Source: Paracoccus sp. MKU1
GTDB taxonomy: Bacteria; Pseudomonadota; Alphaproteobacteria; Rhodobacterales; Rhodobacteraceae
Assembly (NCBI RefSeq): GCF_001447385.1
Contig: NZ_LLWQ01000207.1
Coordinates: forward strand, 23,750-87,749
DNA length: 64,000 nt
Reading direction: 5' to 3'
Within the stretch, counting starts at the first letter, position 1; every line of letters begins with the position of its first letter. Shown here piece by piece: positions 52,836 through 63,550 of the stretch. Below the pieces are notes generated by a model. That model was given only the letters and a program-made list of their open reading frames with translations. It ran no database searches and was not told where the DNA came from. The position numbers and the translations under genes are program-made.

Positions 52836-53816
52836 ATGAGCTTTCACGTCATCGAACAGGCCCCCGCACGGCTGAACCGCAGCGAGCTTGCCGTGCCCGG
52901 CAGCGCCCCGCAGATGTTCCAGAAGGCCGCCGAATCCGAGGCCGACGTCATCTTCCTGGACCTTGAGGACGCGGTGGCCCCCGATGAAAAGGCCGAGGCC
53001 CGCCGGAACATCATCAAGGCGCTGAACGAGATCGACTGGGGCAGCAAGACCATGTCGGTGCGCATCAACGGACTCGACACGCATTACATGTATCGCGACG
53101 TCGTGGACGTGGTCGAGCAGGCCGGCGAGCGGCTGGACCTGATCATGATCCCCAAGGTCGGCACCGCCGCCGACGTCTATGCCGTGGACATGCTGGTCAC
53201 CCAGATCGAGGACGCGAAAGGCTACAAAAAGCGCATCGGCTTCGAGCACATCATCGAGACCGCGCTGGGGATGCAGAATGTCAGCGCCATCGCCGCCGCC
53301 TCGAAGCGCAACGAGAGCCTGCATTTCGGCGTCGCCGACTATGCCGCCTCGACCCGGGCGCGCACCACGATCATCGGCGGCGTGAACCCCGATTACGCCG
53401 TCCTGACGGATCCCGACCAGGATGGCGGCCGGCAGCGGCACTGGGGCGACATGTGGCACTATGCCATCGCCAAGATGGTCGTCGCCGCGCGTGCCAACGG
53501 CTTGCGGCCGATCGACGGGCCCTTCGGCGATTTCTCGGACCCCGAGGGCTACAAGGCCGCCGCCTATCGTGCCGCGGTGCTGGGCTGCGAGGGGAAATGG
53601 GCGATCCATCCCAGCCAGATCGCCCTGGCCAACGCGGTGATGAGCCCCTCGGACGCCGAGGTGACCAAGGCGCAGCGCATCCTGACGGCGATGGCCGAGG
53701 CCGAGGCCGAGGGCAAGGGCGCCGTCTCTCTGGACGGGCGGCTGATCGACTATGCCTCGATCCGCCAGGCCGAGGTACTGGTCGAGAAGGCCCGGCAGAT
53801 CGCCGGCGCCGCGTGA
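52836..53816 (+). CDS. mclA: L-malyl-CoA lyase
   Basis: HpcH/HpaI aldolase-family enzyme, 326 residues, splitting malyl-CoA into glyoxylate and acetyl-CoA. Close to the Methylorubrum MclA by eye: RLNRSELAVPGS, DVIFLDLEDAVAPDEKAEAR, RINGLDTHYMYRDVVDVVE, FGVADYAASTRARTTIIGG and LRPIDGPFGDFSD. The metal-binding Glu/Asp and the Arg of VRINGLD are in place. AAGGAAGAAGGAA precedes the ATG. Its stop overlaps the next start (TGATG). Confidence 0.95.
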   Translation: MSFHVIEQAPARLNRSELAVPGSAPQMFQKAAESEADVIFLDLEDAVAPDEKAEARRNIIKALNEIDWGSKTMSVRINGLDTHYMYRDVVDVVEQAGERLDLIMIPKVGTAADVYAVDMLVTQIEDAKGYKKRIGFEHIIETALGMQNVSAIAAASKRNESLHFGVADYAASTRARTTIIGGVNPDYAVLTDPDQDGGRQRHWGDMWHYAIAKMVVAARANGLRPIDGPFGDFSDPEGYKAAAYRAAVLGCEGKWAIHPSQIALANAVMSPSDAEVTKAQRILTAMAEAEAEGKGAVSLDGRLIDYASIRQAEVLVEKARQIAGAA

Positions 53817-55081
53817 TGTCCGCCGCGCTCAGATCCCGGGCCGAGATGCTGTTCCGGGCGGCCTGCACGGCCGCCGACCCGGCGCAAGCCCTGCGCGCCG
53901 CGCTGCGGAAGCATCCGGTGCCGGACCTGGGCGCGGAGGGCCGCTACATCCTCGTCGCGGTCGGCAAGGCAGCGACCGCGATGGCCGAGGCCATGCTGGA
54001 CGCGCTGGGACCGGCACCGGTGCAGGCGCTGGTGGTGACCAATCGCGAGAACCGGCGGCCCCTGCCCGGCGCCATGGTCATGGTCGCCGGCCACCCGGTC
54101 CCGGACCCGGACGGCGCCGCGGCGGCCAAGGCGGTGATCGCGCTGCTGGGCGCGGCGGGGGCGGAGGACCGGGTGATCGCGCTGATATCCGGCGGCGGCT
54201 CGGCCATGCTGCCGGCGCCGGTGGGCGACTTGACCTTGGCGGACGAGATCGCGGTCGGCCGGCTGCTGCTGGAGCGCGGCTTCGACATCCGCGCCGCCAA
54301 CCTGGTCCGCCAGCACCTGTCGCGGCTGAAGGGCGGCGGCATGCTGCATTTCGCCGCCCCGGCGCCGGTGACGGCCTATATCCTGTCGGACGTGATCGGC
54401 GACGACTTGGCGGTAGTGGCCTCGGGGCCGACCGTGGCGCCGATCGGCAGCATCGAGGAGGCCCGGTCGCTGATCGAGGCGCGGGGCCTGTGGCTGCTGC
54501 TGCCCGAAGAGGTCCGGGCGCATCTGGGCCGCGGCAAGGCGGCCGGCCCCGCTGCGGCTTCGCCCGCGGCGCAGAACCACCTGATCGGCTCGAACCGCAA
54601 GAGCCTCGAGGCGATTGCCGCGGCGGCCGCGGACCTGAACCCGGCGATCCTCTGCGACGCCCTGGTGGGCGAGGTGGCCGGGGCCGCGGCGCGCATCGTC
54701 GCGGCGGCGCAGGACGCGCCGCGCGGCCAGCCCGCCTGCCTGATCTTCGGCGGCGAGACGGTGGTGAACGTGGTCGGAACCGGGCTGGGCGGGCGCAATC
54801 AGGAACTGGCGCTGCGCGTGGCGCTGGCGATGCCGGCGCTTGGCCGGGACTGGGTCTTCCTGTCGGGCGGCACCGATGGCCGCGACGGCCCGACCGACGC
54901 CGCCGGCGGCATCGTGGACGCCGGAACCGCCGCTCGAATCCGCGCCGCCGGCCGCGACGGCGCGGCGCTGCTGGCCAACAACGACAGCCACGCGGCGCTG
55001 AAGGCCGCGGGCGACCTGCTGGTCACCGGCGGAACCGGAACCAATGTCGCCGATGTCCAGATCCTGCTGCTCGGCCCCTGA
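53816..55081 (+). CDS. gck: Glycerate 2-kinase (MOFRL family)
   Basis: About 421 residues. Makes 2-phosphoglycerate from glycerate, closing the C3 part of the serine cycle. N-terminal domain: YILVAVGKAATAMAEAML, NRRPLPGAMVMVAGHPVPD and ISGGGSAMLPAP; C-terminal MOFRL domain: CLIFGGETVVNVVGTGLGGRNQELALR and SGGTDGRDGPTDAAGG. ATG 53816 overlaps the mclA stop by one base, implying coupling. The frame extends upstream only within mclA. Confidence 0.92.
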   Translation: MSAALRSRAEMLFRAACTAADPAQALRAALRKHPVPDLGAEGRYILVAVGKAATAMAEAMLDALGPAPVQALVVTNRENRRPLPGAMVMVAGHPVPDPDGAAAAKAVIALLGAAGAEDRVIALISGGGSAMLPAPVGDLTLADEIAVGRLLLERGFDIRAANLVRQHLSRLKGGGMLHFAAPAPVTAYILSDVIGDDLAVVASGPTVAPIGSIEEARSLIEARGLWLLLPEEVRAHLGRGKAAGPAAASPAAQNHLIGSNRKSLEAIAAAAADLNPAILCDALVGEVAGAAARIVAAAQDAPRGQPACLIFGGETVVNVVGTGLGGRNQELALRVALAMPALGRDWVFLSGGTDGRDGPTDAAGGIVDAGTAARIRAAGRDGAALLANNDSHAALKAAGDLLVTGGTGTNVADVQILLLGP

Positions 55082-55096
55082 ACCAAGGAGGAAACC

Positions 55097-55186
55097 GTGA
55101 AGAACCATCCGCCCCCGTCCACCCGGACTCGACACCTGACCACGGCACGGCCCGCACCCAGGCAAACATTCTTTTCGAAAGGTTGA
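55097..55186 (+). CDS. Possible 29-residue small ORF between gck and sga
   Basis: GTG 55097 follows AAGGAGGAAACC, a stronger ribosome site than that of most neighbours. The peptide begins MKNHPPPSTRTRH and ends FFSKG; its TGA lies four bases before the sga ATG, so ribosomes finishing here could restart on sga. Basic and Pro-rich like the ORF at 49846, but not similar in sequence. May be a coupling ORF or chance. Confidence 0.35.
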   Translation: MKNHPPPSTRTRHLTTARPAPRQTFFSKG

Positions 55187-55190
55187 CGCG

Positions 55191-56432
55191 ATGAAGGACA
55201 CGATCATTTTCCCGCCCCTCGAGATCCCCGAGACGCTGGCCGCCGGGCCCGGCCCCGGCAATACCGATGCGCGGGTGCTGCAACGCTTTTGCCAGTCGGG
55301 ACTGGCCGACCACATGCAGGCCGACGTCCTGCGGGGGATGATCGAATGCAAGATCATGCTGCGTGCGGTCTGGGGCACCCGCAACATCCATACCTTCGGC
55401 GTCGCCGGCACCGGCTTTTCCGGGCTCGACTGCATGCTGAGCGCGATCCTGCCCGGCGACAGCGTCGTGGTCTTCACCAACGGCACCTTCTCGGGCATCG
55501 ACGGGTTGTCGATCCGCATGAAGGCCTCGACCCGCGAGGAATTGCGGGCCGATCCGCTGAACCCGCAGCCCGCCTCGGTGACCACCATCGAGGTGCCACA
55601 TGGCCAATCCGTCTCGGCCGAGGTGATCGAGGCGGCGCTGGCCCGGCACAAGCCGAAATGGGCCTTCATGGCGCATTGGGAAACCGGCGCGGGCCGGATC
55701 AACGACCTGCGCGGCTTCTCGGACGCCTGCCAGCGGCACGGCGCGCTGGGGCTGGTCGATGCGGTCTCCTCGCTGGGCATCGCGGATTTCTCGATCGACG
55801 ACTATCCCGGCGTGGTCGGCTGGGCCTCCTGCCCGCAAAAGGGCGTGCTGTGCCTGCCGCTGACCTATGCGCCGGTCAGCTTCAACGACCGCTATATCGC
55901 CGAACTGCGCGAGAACGGCTGCCACAGCTATGTCCATCACCCGATCCTCGAGGCCCGGCATTGGGGCATCATCGACGGCCAGGATGTCGAAAAGGGCGCC
56001 TATCACCGCACCCATTCCGGCTATGCGGTGGCCGCCTTCCACGAGGCGCTGCGCATCATCCTGCAAATGGGCCGCGCCGAGCGCGCCCGGGACTATGCCT
56101 TCCACGAGAAGGTCCTGCGCGAGGCGGTCGAGGCGATGGGTTGCGAGGTCACCTCGAACATGACCTCGCTGGTGGTGCTGAACCTGCCCGGCACGCTGGC
56201 CGGGCGCGAGATGGAACTGGTGCAGAATTGCCGCGCCAAGGGCTTCGGCATCTGGCCGACGCTGTCCGAGCCGGTGCAGGTCCGGATCGGCATCCTCAAC
56301 CAGCTCTCCGAACCCGCGATCACCGAGATCGTCACCCGCTTTGCCGAAGCGATGGCCGAGCTGGGCGCGAATATCGACATGGCCCGGGTCCGGGCGGTGC
56401 TGAGCGCCCATTACGACCACGCCGACGCCTAA
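55191..56432 (+). CDS. sgaA: Serine-glyoxylate aminotransferase
   Basis: Class V PLP aminotransferase of 413 residues converting serine plus glyoxylate to hydroxypyruvate plus glycine. Features: [48 protein letters not shown] and the PLP lysine Lys217 in [19 protein letters not shown] lies before ATG 55191, inside the end of the small ORF. Feeds hydroxypyruvate to HprA and glycine to GlyA. Confidence 0.95.
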   Translation: MKDTIIFPPLEIPETLAAGPGPGNTDARVLQRFCQSGLADHMQADVLRGMIECKIMLRAVWGTRNIHTFGVAGTGFSGLDCMLSAILPGDSVVVFTNGTFSGIDGLSIRMKASTREELRADPLNPQPASVTTIEVPHGQSVSAEVIEAALARHKPKWAFMAHWETGAGRINDLRGFSDACQRHGALGLVDAVSSLGIADFSIDDYPGVVGWASCPQKGVLCLPLTYAPVSFNDRYIAELRENGCHSYVHHPILEARHWGIIDGQDVEKGAYHRTHSGYAVAAFHEALRIILQMGRAERARDYAFHEKVLREAVEAMGCEVTSNMTSLVVLNLPGTLAGREMELVQNCRAKGFGIWPTLSEPVQVRIGILNQLSEPAITEIVTRFAEAMAELGANIDMARVRAVLSAHYDHADA

Positions 56433-56451
56433 TCCAGGGAGGGATTGTCAG

Positions 56452-57648
56452 ATGGATATTCACGAATACCAGGCCAAGGAAATCCTGGCGAGCTTCGGCG
56501 TCGCCATTCCGCCCGGTGCGCTGGCCTACAGCCCCGAGCAGGCGGCCTATCGCGCCCGCGAACTGGGCGGCGACCGCTGGATCGTCAAGGCGCAGGTCCA
56601 TGCCGGCGGCCGCGGCAAGGCCGGCGGGGTCAAGCTCTGCGACAGCGATCACGAGATCATGGAGGCCTGCGAGGCCATGTTCGGCCGCAAGCTGGTCACG
56701 CATCAGACCGGGCCCGAGGGCAAGGGCATCTATCGCGTCTATGTCGAGGGCGCGGTGCCCATCGCGCGCGAGATCTATCTGGGCTTCGTGCTCGACCGCG
56801 GCTCGCAGCGGGTGATGATCGTCGCCTCGTCCGAGGGCGGCATGGATATCGAGGACATCTCGGCCGAGAAGCCCGAGACCATCGTCCGCTCGGCCGTCGA
56901 GCCGGCGGTGGGGCTGCGCGAGTTCCAGGCCCGCGAGATCGCCTTCGCGCTGAGTATCCCCGCGCCGCTGATCCAGCAGATGGTGCGCACCCTGACCGGC
57001 TGCTACCGCGCCTTCCGCGACCTCGACGCCACCATGGTGGAAATCAACCCGCTGGTGGTCACCGGCGACAACCGCATCATGGCGCTGGATGCCAAGATGA
57101 CCTTCGACGACAATGCGCTGTTCCGCCATCCGCAGGTCTCGGAACTGCGCGACAAGTCGCAGGAGGACCCGCGCGAATCCCGCGCCGCCGACCGCGGCCT
57201 GTCCTATGTCGGTCTGGACGGCAATATCGGCTGCATCGTCAACGGCGCGGGCCTTGCCATGGCGACCATGGACACGATCAAGCTGGCCGGGGGCGAGCCC
57301 GCGAACTTCCTCGACATCGGCGGCGGCGCCACGCCCGAGCGGGTGGCCAAGGCGTTCCGGCTGGTCATGTCGGACAAGAACGTCCGCGCCGTGCTGGTCA
57401 ACATCTTTGCCGGCATCAACCGCTGCGACTGGGTGGCCGAGGGCGTGGTGCAGGCGCTGACCGCCAACCCGGTCGCGGTGCCGGTCGTGGTGCGCCTTGC
57501 CGGCACCAATGTCGAGGAGGGCCGCAGGATCCTCGAGCAATCCGGCCTGCCGGTCATCCCGGCCAAATCCCTGATGGATGCGGCGCAAAAGGCGGTGAGC
57601 GCCCTGACGGGCAAGACAGCCATCTTGGAAAAGGCGGAGGCGATCTGA
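56452..57648 (+). CDS. mtkA: Malate thiokinase (malate-CoA ligase) beta subunit
   Basis: ATP-grasp subunit of 398 residues, homologous to SucC; with MtkB it makes malyl-CoA from malate, ATP and CoA. Landmarks: [59 protein letters not shown] and [27 protein letters not shown] precedes the ATG. The serine-cycle setting next to mclA, sga and hprA favours malate thiokinase over succinyl-CoA synthetase. Confidence 0.92.
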   Translation: MDIHEYQAKEILASFGVAIPPGALAYSPEQAAYRARELGGDRWIVKAQVHAGGRGKAGGVKLCDSDHEIMEACEAMFGRKLVTHQTGPEGKGIYRVYVEGAVPIAREIYLGFVLDRGSQRVMIVASSEGGMDIEDISAEKPETIVRSAVEPAVGLREFQAREIAFALSIPAPLIQQMVRTLTGCYRAFRDLDATMVEINPLVVTGDNRIMALDAKMTFDDNALFRHPQVSELRDKSQEDPRESRAADRGLSYVGLDGNIGCIVNGAGLAMATMDTIKLAGGEPANFLDIGGGATPERVAKAFRLVMSDKNVRAVLVNIFAGINRCDWVAEGVVQALTANPVAVPVVVRLAGTNVEEGRRILEQSGLPVIPAKSLMDAAQKAVSALTGKTAILEKAEAI

Positions 57649-58538
57649 TGAGCATTTATCTGGACAACGAAAGCCGCGTGATCGTTCAGGGCATCACCGG
57701 GCGTCTGGCGCAGTTCCACACCAAGGAGATGATCGAATACGGCACCAATGTCGTCGGCGGCGTCGTGCCCGGCAAGGGTGGCGAGACGGTGCAGGGCGTG
57801 CCGGTCTTCGACACCGTCAAGCAGGCGGTGGCGGCGACCGGGGCCAATGCCAGCCTGGTGATCGTGCCGCCGCCCTTTGCCGCGGATTCGATCATGGAGG
57901 CGGCGGATGCCGGCATCGGCTATTGCGTCTGCGTGACCGACGGCATCCCGGCCCAGGACATGATCCGCGTCAAGCGCTACATGTATCGCTATCCCCGGGA
58001 ACGCCGCATGGTGCTGACCGGCCCGAACTGCGCCGGCACCATCAGCCCGGGCAAGGCGCTGCTGGGCATCATGCCCGGCCATATCTACCTGCCGGGCAAT
58101 GTCGGCATCGTCGGGCGTTCCGGCACGCTGGGCTACGAGGCGGCGCAGCAGCTGAAGGATCTGGGCATCGGCGTCTCGACCTCGGTCGGGATCGGCGGCG
58201 ACCCGATCAACGGCTCGTCCTTCAAGGACATCCTGATGGCTTTCGAGCAGGACGAGCAGACCGATCTGGTCTGCCTGATCGGCGAGATCGGCGGCCCGCA
58301 GGAGGCGGATGCGGCCGGCTATATCCGCGACCACATGAAGAAGCCGGTGGTCGCCTATATCGCCGGGCTGACCGCGCCCAAGGGCCGCACCATGGGCCAT
58401 GCCGGCGCCATCATCTCGGCCTTCGGCGAAAGCGCCAGCGAGAAGGTCGAGATCCTGTCCGCCGCCGGGGTCACCGTCGCCGAACATCCCTCGATGATCG
58501 GCGAGACCATCGCCCGGTCGATGAAACAGTTTGCCTGA
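57648..58538 (+). CDS. mtkB: Malate thiokinase alpha subunit
   Basis: CoA-binding subunit of 296 residues, homologous to SucD. The phosphorylated histidine is His251 in RTMGHAGAIIS; CoA-site strings are VQGITGRLAQFHTKEM, TGPNCAGTISPGKALLGIMPGH and GRSGTLGYEAAQQL. ATG 57648 overlaps the mtkA stop (TGATG). Works as a complex with MtkA. Confidence 0.93.
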   Translation: MSIYLDNESRVIVQGITGRLAQFHTKEMIEYGTNVVGGVVPGKGGETVQGVPVFDTVKQAVAATGANASLVIVPPPFAADSIMEAADAGIGYCVCVTDGIPAQDMIRVKRYMYRYPRERRMVLTGPNCAGTISPGKALLGIMPGHIYLPGNVGIVGRSGTLGYEAAQQLKDLGIGVSTSVGIGGDPINGSSFKDILMAFEQDEQTDLVCLIGEIGGPQEADAAGYIRDHMKKPVVAYIAGLTAPKGRTMGHAGAIISAFGESASEKVEILSAAGVTVAEHPSMIGETIARSMKQFA

Positions 58539-58547
58539 GAGGTCGAG

Positions 58548-59519
58548 ATGGCACAGCCCAAGGTACTCCTGACCCGGCGGTGGCCCGAGGCGGTCGAAGC
58601 GCGGCTCGGTGAGGTCTTCGACCTCACCGTCAGCCGGGACGACCTGCCGCTGGACGCCGACCAGCTGAAAGCCGCGTTGCGGGATTTCGACGCGGTGCTT
58701 CCCACGGTGACCGACCGGCTGTCGGCCCCGATCTTCGACGTGGCAAGCCCGCGCACGAAGATTCTCGGCAATTACGGCGTCGGCTTCAGCCATATCGACC
58801 TCGCAGCGGCCAATGCCTGCGGGATCACCGTGACCAACACGCCGGACGTGCTGTCCGAATGCACCGCCGACCTTGCCATGACCCTGCTTCTGATGGTCGC
58901 GCGCCGCGCCGGCGAGGGCGAGCGGGAATTGCGCGCCGGCAAATGGACCGGCTGGCGCCCGACCCACATGATCGGCAAGAAGGTCTCGGGCGCGACGCTG
59001 GGCATCGTCGGCTTCGGCCGGATCGGGCAGGCCATGGCCCGGCGCGCGCATTTCGGCTTCGGCATGAAGATCGTGGTGCAGAACATCCCCGCCGTCGCCC
59101 CCGAGACCCTGGCCGAATTCGGAGCCGAGCAGGTCGGCACCATCGACGAATTGCTGCCGCGCTGCGATTTCGTGTCGCTGCATTGCCCGGGCGGGGCCGA
59201 GAACCACCACCTGATCGACGCCCGCCGCCTGGGGCTGATGAAGCCCGACGGCTGCCTGATCAATACCGCCCGCGGCGAGGTGATCGACCAGCACGCGCTG
59301 GCGCAGGCGCTGTGGTTCGGCACCATCGGCGGCGCCGGGCTGGACGTGTTCGAGGGCGAGCCGGACATCCCCTATGAGCTGCTGGGTGCCGACAATCTGG
59401 TCATGCTGCCGCATCTGGGCTCTGCCACGCGCGAGACGCGCGACGCCATGGGCCTGCGGGTGATGGAGAACCTCGTGGCCTTCTTCGAGGGCCGCGAACC
59501 GCGCGACCGTGTGAACTGA
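58548..59519 (+). CDS. hprA: Hydroxypyruvate reductase (D-glycerate dehydrogenase)
   Basis: D-2-hydroxyacid dehydrogenase of 323 residues reducing hydroxypyruvate to D-glycerate. Rossmann motif LGIVGFGRIGQAMARR, catalytic Arg in NTARGEVIDQ, Glu in VFEGEPDIP and His in PHLGSATRETRDAM. It differs in the family from Fdh, which lacks these flanks. GAGAGGTCGAG precedes ATG 58548; the stop overlaps ppc (TGATG). Confidence 0.93.
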   Translation: MAQPKVLLTRRWPEAVEARLGEVFDLTVSRDDLPLDADQLKAALRDFDAVLPTVTDRLSAPIFDVASPRTKILGNYGVGFSHIDLAAANACGITVTNTPDVLSECTADLAMTLLLMVARRAGEGERELRAGKWTGWRPTHMIGKKVSGATLGIVGFGRIGQAMARRAHFGFGMKIVVQNIPAVAPETLAEFGAEQVGTIDELLPRCDFVSLHCPGGAENHHLIDARRLGLMKPDGCLINTARGEVIDQHALAQALWFGTIGGAGLDVFEGEPDIPYELLGADNLVMLPHLGSATRETRDAMGLRVMENLVAFFEGREPRDRVN

Positions 59520-62161
59520 TGGCACGCGCGCGGGACTTCCAGCCCGGACCGGACGGCAGCGCCGATGCCTATCCCGAGGCGTTGAGGCACACGCTGCGGC
59601 AGCTTTGGCGCGAGGTGCTTCTGCGCCGCGCGCCGCAGGTGGCCGCCAGCCTCGATTCCGGCGCGCCGGTCGCGATCCCCCGCGACAATGCGGCGGTGCC
59701 CTATCTTCAGGCGCTCAACATCTGGTTCCAGCTGCTGCGCATCGCCGACGAGAACGCCGCCATGCGCGAGCGGCGCCGGGCAGAGACCGAGCTGGGCGCG
59801 GCGACCGTCCCCGGCAGCTTTGCCAAGGCGCGGGCCGAGCTGGGCGACGACGCCCGGATCGGCGCCGCCGGCTCGGACGACGGCATCTGTGTGGGGCCGA
59901 CCCTGACCGCGCATCCGACCGAAGCCAAGCGTGTCACCGTGCTGGAGATCCATCGCCGCATCTATCTGACCCTGGTGGCGCTGGAGACGCATCGCTGGAC
60001 CCCTCGGGAACGGGCGCAGCTGACCGAGGACCTGCGCAGCGAGATCGACCTGCTGTGGATGACCGGCGAGCTGCGGCTGGAACGCCCGCGGCTGTCGGAC
60101 GAGATCGAATGGGGGCTGCAATTCTTTCGCGACAGCATCTACGACGCGGTGCCGCTGCTCTATGACCGCTATCTTGCCGCCGGCTTCGACCCCGGCACCC
60201 TGCCCCAGATCCGCTTTCACAGCTGGATCGGCGGCGACCGGGACGGCAATCCCAACGTGACGACCGAGGCGACCCGCGATGCGCTGGCCCGCGGCCGGCA
60301 GGCGATCCTGGACCGCTATCTGGACGGGCTGCGCGAGGCCGGGGCCCGCATCAGCATCAGCTCCTCCATCGTGGCCGTTCCGGGGGCGGAGGGCATCGCG
60401 CTGGACGCGCTGATCGCCGAGCAGCCCGAATGCCGCAGCCGCAACCCGGGCGAGATCTTTCGCCAGGCGCTGACCGTCATCGGCAGCCAGATCCGGGCGC
60501 TGCGCGACCGGACCGGCGGCTACCGCTTCGTGGACGACTTCATCGCCGACCTGAAGGTGGTCGAGGACGGGTTGCAGGCCATCGGCGCCGCGCATCTGGC
60601 GCATCGCCATGTCCGCCCGATCCGCTGGCAGGCGCAGACCTTCGGCTTTCGCACCGCGACGCTGGACATCCGCCAGAACTCGACGGTGACGACCGGGGTG
60701 CTGGCCGAGATCTGGGCCGGCGACGGGGGCCCCGCGCCGCAATACGGCTCGGACGCCTGGTCGGGGCGGCTGCGCGCCGATCTGTCCAGCCCGGTGCTGC
60801 AAGAGGTCGATCCCGCCCGGCTGGGCGATGCCGGGCAAGAGCTGATGGCGCTGCTGCGGCTGATGCGCGACATGCGCGAGGGCGCGGACCGCGACGCGAT
60901 TGGCCCCTTCATCCTGTCCATGACGCGCTCGACCGACGATCTGCTGGGGGTCTATCTGCTGGCCCGCCATGCCGGTTTCGGCGCCGAGACCCTGGATCTG
61001 CGCGTGGTGCCGCTGTTCGAGACCATCGCCGATTTGCGGGCCGCGCCGGCGATCCTGTCCGAGTTGTTGCAGGTGCCGCTGGCGCGTCGCAGCCTCAAGG
61101 CGCGCGGCGGCAACCGGCTCGAGGTGATGCTGGGCTATTCCGACAGCAACAAGGACGGCGGCTTCGTCAGCTCGACCTGGGAACTGGAGCGGGCGCAGCG
61201 CAGCATATCCCGCGCCTTGGCCGGCCACGGGATGCGCCCGGCCTTCTTCCACGGCCGCGGCGGCTCGGTCAGCCGCGGCGGCGCCCCGACCGAGCGCGCC
61301 ATCGCGGCGCAGCCGCCCGGCACGGTCTCGGGCCGGATGCGGATCACCGAACAGGGCGAGGTGGTGTCGTCGAAATACGCGAACCGCGGCACGGCGCTGA
61401 ACACGCTCGAAGTGCTGACCGCATCGGTGCTGCTGCACAGCGCCGTGCCGGCCCGGACCGCAGGGACGCCGGAATTCGACGACGCGCTGGAGGGGCTGGC
61501 GGGCATGTCGCAGACCGCCTATGCCACCCTGCTGCGCCAGCCCGGCTTCGTGAGCTATTTCCAACAGGCGAGCCCGGTCGAGGAACTGGCGATGCTGAAG
61601 ATCGGCTCGCGCCCGGCCCGCCGTTTCGGGGCCAAGTCGCTCGACGACCTGCGGGCGATTCCCTGGGTCTTTGCCTGGTCGCAGAACCGCCACCTGATCA
61701 CCGGCTGGTATGGCTTCGGCACCGCCATCGACAGCTTTCGCAAGGTGCGCGAGGCGGAGGGCGAGGACTTGCTGCGGCGCATGCTGCGCGGCTCGCCGCT
61801 GTTCCAGCTGATCGTAGACGAGGTCGAGAAATCGCTGTTCCAGGCGGATATGCAGATCGCCGCCCGCTATGCCTCGCTGGTCGAGGATGCCGGGGTGCGC
61901 GACGCGATCCTGGGGGCGGTGCAGGCCGAATACCGCCGCAGCGAACGGGCGCTGCTCTGGCTGACCGGCGAGGCGCTGCTGGCCGAGCGCTTCCCCCTGA
62001 TGCGCGAACGCTTCGAGCGGGTCCGCGCCCCGATGGACGACATCCATGCGTTGCAGGTCGACCTGCTGCGCGAATTGCGCGGCCGCACGGCAGGCAAGCT
62101 GTCGGTGCCGCTGCTTCAGACCATGAACTGCATAGCCGCCGGCCTGGGCTGGACCGGCTGA
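59519..62161 (+). CDS. ppc: Phosphoenolpyruvate carboxylase
   Basis: 880-residue enzyme fixing bicarbonate onto PEP to give oxaloacetate, the CO2-fixing step of the serine cycle. Catalytic motifs: [11 protein letters not shown] with His132, [45 protein letters not shown] and the C-terminal AAGLGWTG in place of the usual RNTG ending. Start overlaps the hprA stop by one base. No N-terminal phosphorylation site of the plant type is present. Confidence 0.95.
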   Translation: MARARDFQPGPDGSADAYPEALRHTLRQLWREVLLRRAPQVAASLDSGAPVAIPRDNAAVPYLQALNIWFQLLRIADENAAMRERRRAETELGAATVPGSFAKARAELGDDARIGAAGSDDGICVGPTLTAHPTEAKRVTVLEIHRRIYLTLVALETHRWTPRERAQLTEDLRSEIDLLWMTGELRLERPRLSDEIEWGLQFFRDSIYDAVPLLYDRYLAAGFDPGTLPQIRFHSWIGGDRDGNPNVTTEATRDALARGRQAILDRYLDGLREAGARISISSSIVAVPGAEGIALDALIAEQPECRSRNPGEIFRQALTVIGSQIRALRDRTGGYRFVDDFIADLKVVEDGLQAIGAAHLAHRHVRPIRWQAQTFGFRTATLDIRQNSTVTTGVLAEIWAGDGGPAPQYGSDAWSGRLRADLSSPVLQEVDPARLGDAGQELMALLRLMRDMREGADRDAIGPFILSMTRSTDDLLGVYLLARHAGFGAETLDLRVVPLFETIADLRAAPAILSELLQVPLARRSLKARGGNRLEVMLGYSDSNKDGGFVSSTWELERAQRSISRALAGHGMRPAFFHGRGGSVSRGGAPTERAIAAQPPGTVSGRMRITEQGEVVSSKYANRGTALNTLEVLTASVLLHSAVPARTAGTPEFDDALEGLAGMSQTAYATLLRQPGFVSYFQQASPVEELAMLKIGSRPARRFGAKSLDDLRAIPWVFAWSQNRHLITGWYGFGTAIDSFRKVREAEGEDLLRRMLRGSPLFQLIVDEVEKSLFQADMQIAARYASLVEDAGVRDAILGAVQAEYRRSERALLWLTGEALLAERFPLMRERFERVRAPMDDIHALQVDLLRELRGRTAGKLSVPLLQTMNCIAAGLGWTG

Positions 62162-62183
62162 ACCACAGAACAGGGAGAGGAAG

Positions 62184-63479
62184 ATGAACCACCAACCGAT
62201 CAACACCACCATGGCCGTCAAGCCGCTGGCCGACAGCGACCCCTATATCTTTCGCGCCATCCGCATGGAGTTGGGCCGCCAGCGCGACGAGATCGAGCTG
62301 ATCGCCTCGGAGAACATCGTCTCGCCCGCGGTGCTCGAGGTGCAGGGCTCGGTCCTGACCAACAAATATGCCGAGGGCTACCCCGGGCGACGCTACTATG
62401 GCGGCTGCGAATATGTTGACATCGTCGAGGATCTGGCGATCCAGCGGGCAAAATGGCTGTTCGGCTGCGAATATGCCAATGTGCAGCCGAATTCCGGCAG
62501 CCAGGCCAATCAGGGCGTGTTCACCGCGCTGATGAAGCCCGGCGACACTTTCCTGGGCATGAACCTGGCCTCGGGCGGCCACCTGACCCATGGCGCGGCG
62601 CCCAACCAGTCCGGCAAATGGTTCAACGCGGTGCAATACGGCGTGCGCCAGCAGGACTGCCTGATCGACTTCGACCAGGTGGCGGAACTGGCCCGGCAGC
62701 ATCGGCCGAAGCTGATCGTCGCCGGCGGCTCGGCCATTCCGCGGATCATCGACTTCCGCAGGTTCCGCGAGATCGCCGACAGCGTCGGGGCCTATCTGAT
62801 GGTCGACATGGCCCATATCGCCGGGCTGGTCGCCGGCGGCGCGCATCCCTCGCCCTTCCCCCATGCGGATGTGGTGACCACCACGACCCACAAGACCTTG
62901 CGCGGCCCGCGCGGCGGCATGATCCTGACCAATTCCGAGGAGATCGCCAAGAAGGTCAATTCGGCGATCTTTCCCGGCATCCAGGGCGGGCCGCTGATGC
63001 ATGTCATCGCCGGCAAGGCCGTGGCCTTCGGCGAGGCGCTGCAACCCGAGTTCAAGTCCTATGCCGCGGCGGTGGTGAAGAACGCCCAGGTCCTGGCGGC
63101 GGGCCTGATCGAGGGCGGGCTGGACATCGTCACCGGCGGCACCGACACGCATGTGATGCTGGTCGACCTGCGGCCGAAGAAGGTGACCGGCAACGAGACC
63201 GAAAAGGCGCTCGGCCGGGCGAACATCACCTGCAACAAGAACGGCATCCCCTTCGACCCGGAAAAGCCCACGGTGACATCGGGCATCCGGCTGGGCAGCC
63301 CGGCCGCCACCACCCGCGGCTTCGGCGAGCCGGAATTCCGCCAGATCGCCCGCTGGATCATCGAGGTGGTGGATGGACTGGCCGAGAACGGCCCCGAGGG
63401 CAATGCACCGGTGGAAGCCCGGGTCAAGGCCGAGGTCCAGGCGCTGTGCGCGCGCTTCCCGCTTTATCCCGAACTCTGA
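62184..63479 (+). CDS. glyA: Serine hydroxymethyltransferase
   Basis: PLP enzyme of 431 residues joining methylene-THF to glycine, the C1-fixing step of the cycle. Motifs: [38 protein letters not shown], and PLP lysine Lys237 in [26 protein letters not shown] precedes ATG 62184; a start at residue 10 is possible. The gene closes the operon and is followed by a strong terminator. A second housekeeping glyA elsewhere in the genome would be normal. Confidence 0.96.
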   Translation: MNHQPINTTMAVKPLADSDPYIFRAIRMELGRQRDEIELIASENIVSPAVLEVQGSVLTNKYAEGYPGRRYYGGCEYVDIVEDLAIQRAKWLFGCEYANVQPNSGSQANQGVFTALMKPGDTFLGMNLASGGHLTHGAAPNQSGKWFNAVQYGVRQQDCLIDFDQVAELARQHRPKLIVAGGSAIPRIIDFRRFREIADSVGAYLMVDMAHIAGLVAGGAHPSPFPHADVVTTTTHKTLRGPRGGMILTNSEEIAKKVNSAIFPGIQGGPLMHVIAGKAVAFGEALQPEFKSYAAAVVKNAQVLAAGLIEGGLDIVTGGTDTHVMLVDLRPKKVTGNETEKALGRANITCNKNGIPFDPEKPTVTSGIRLGSPAATTRGFGEPEFRQIARWIIEVVDGLAENGPEGNAPVEARVKAEVQALCARFPLYPEL

Positions 63480-63484
63480 ATGGC

Positions 63485-63516
63485 ATCCGCCCGGCCCTCC
63501 CGGGGGGCCGGCGGAT
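63485..63516 (+). terminator. Terminator after glyA
   Basis: ATCCGCC...GGCGGAT outer arms enclose GGCCC/GGGCC inner pairing in a near-perfect stem, six bases after the glyA stop; a short TTCT follows. Strong stem but weak U-run. Confidence 0.65.
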
Positions 63517-63550
63517 TCTGACGCGTGAAGATTACGGAAAGGATCGCCTG

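Noticed and set aside
55191..56432. Start of sga earlier, fused to the 29-codon ORF
   Set aside because: The small ORF ends with TGA four bases before the sga ATG and is in a different frame; Sga homologues begin at this ATG.
56452..58538. Succinyl-CoA synthetase (sucCD) as the identity of the two ligase subunits
   Set aside because: Sequence alone cannot fully separate the families, but the operon with malyl-CoA lyase, Sga, HprA and Ppc and no TCA genes favours malate thiokinase.
59372..62221. A 949-codon minus-strand frame opposite ppc, and an 874-codon one opposite ftfL/folD (50138-52762)
   Set aside because: Both are antisense shadows of strongly conserved enzymes with low-complexity composition and no family motifs.
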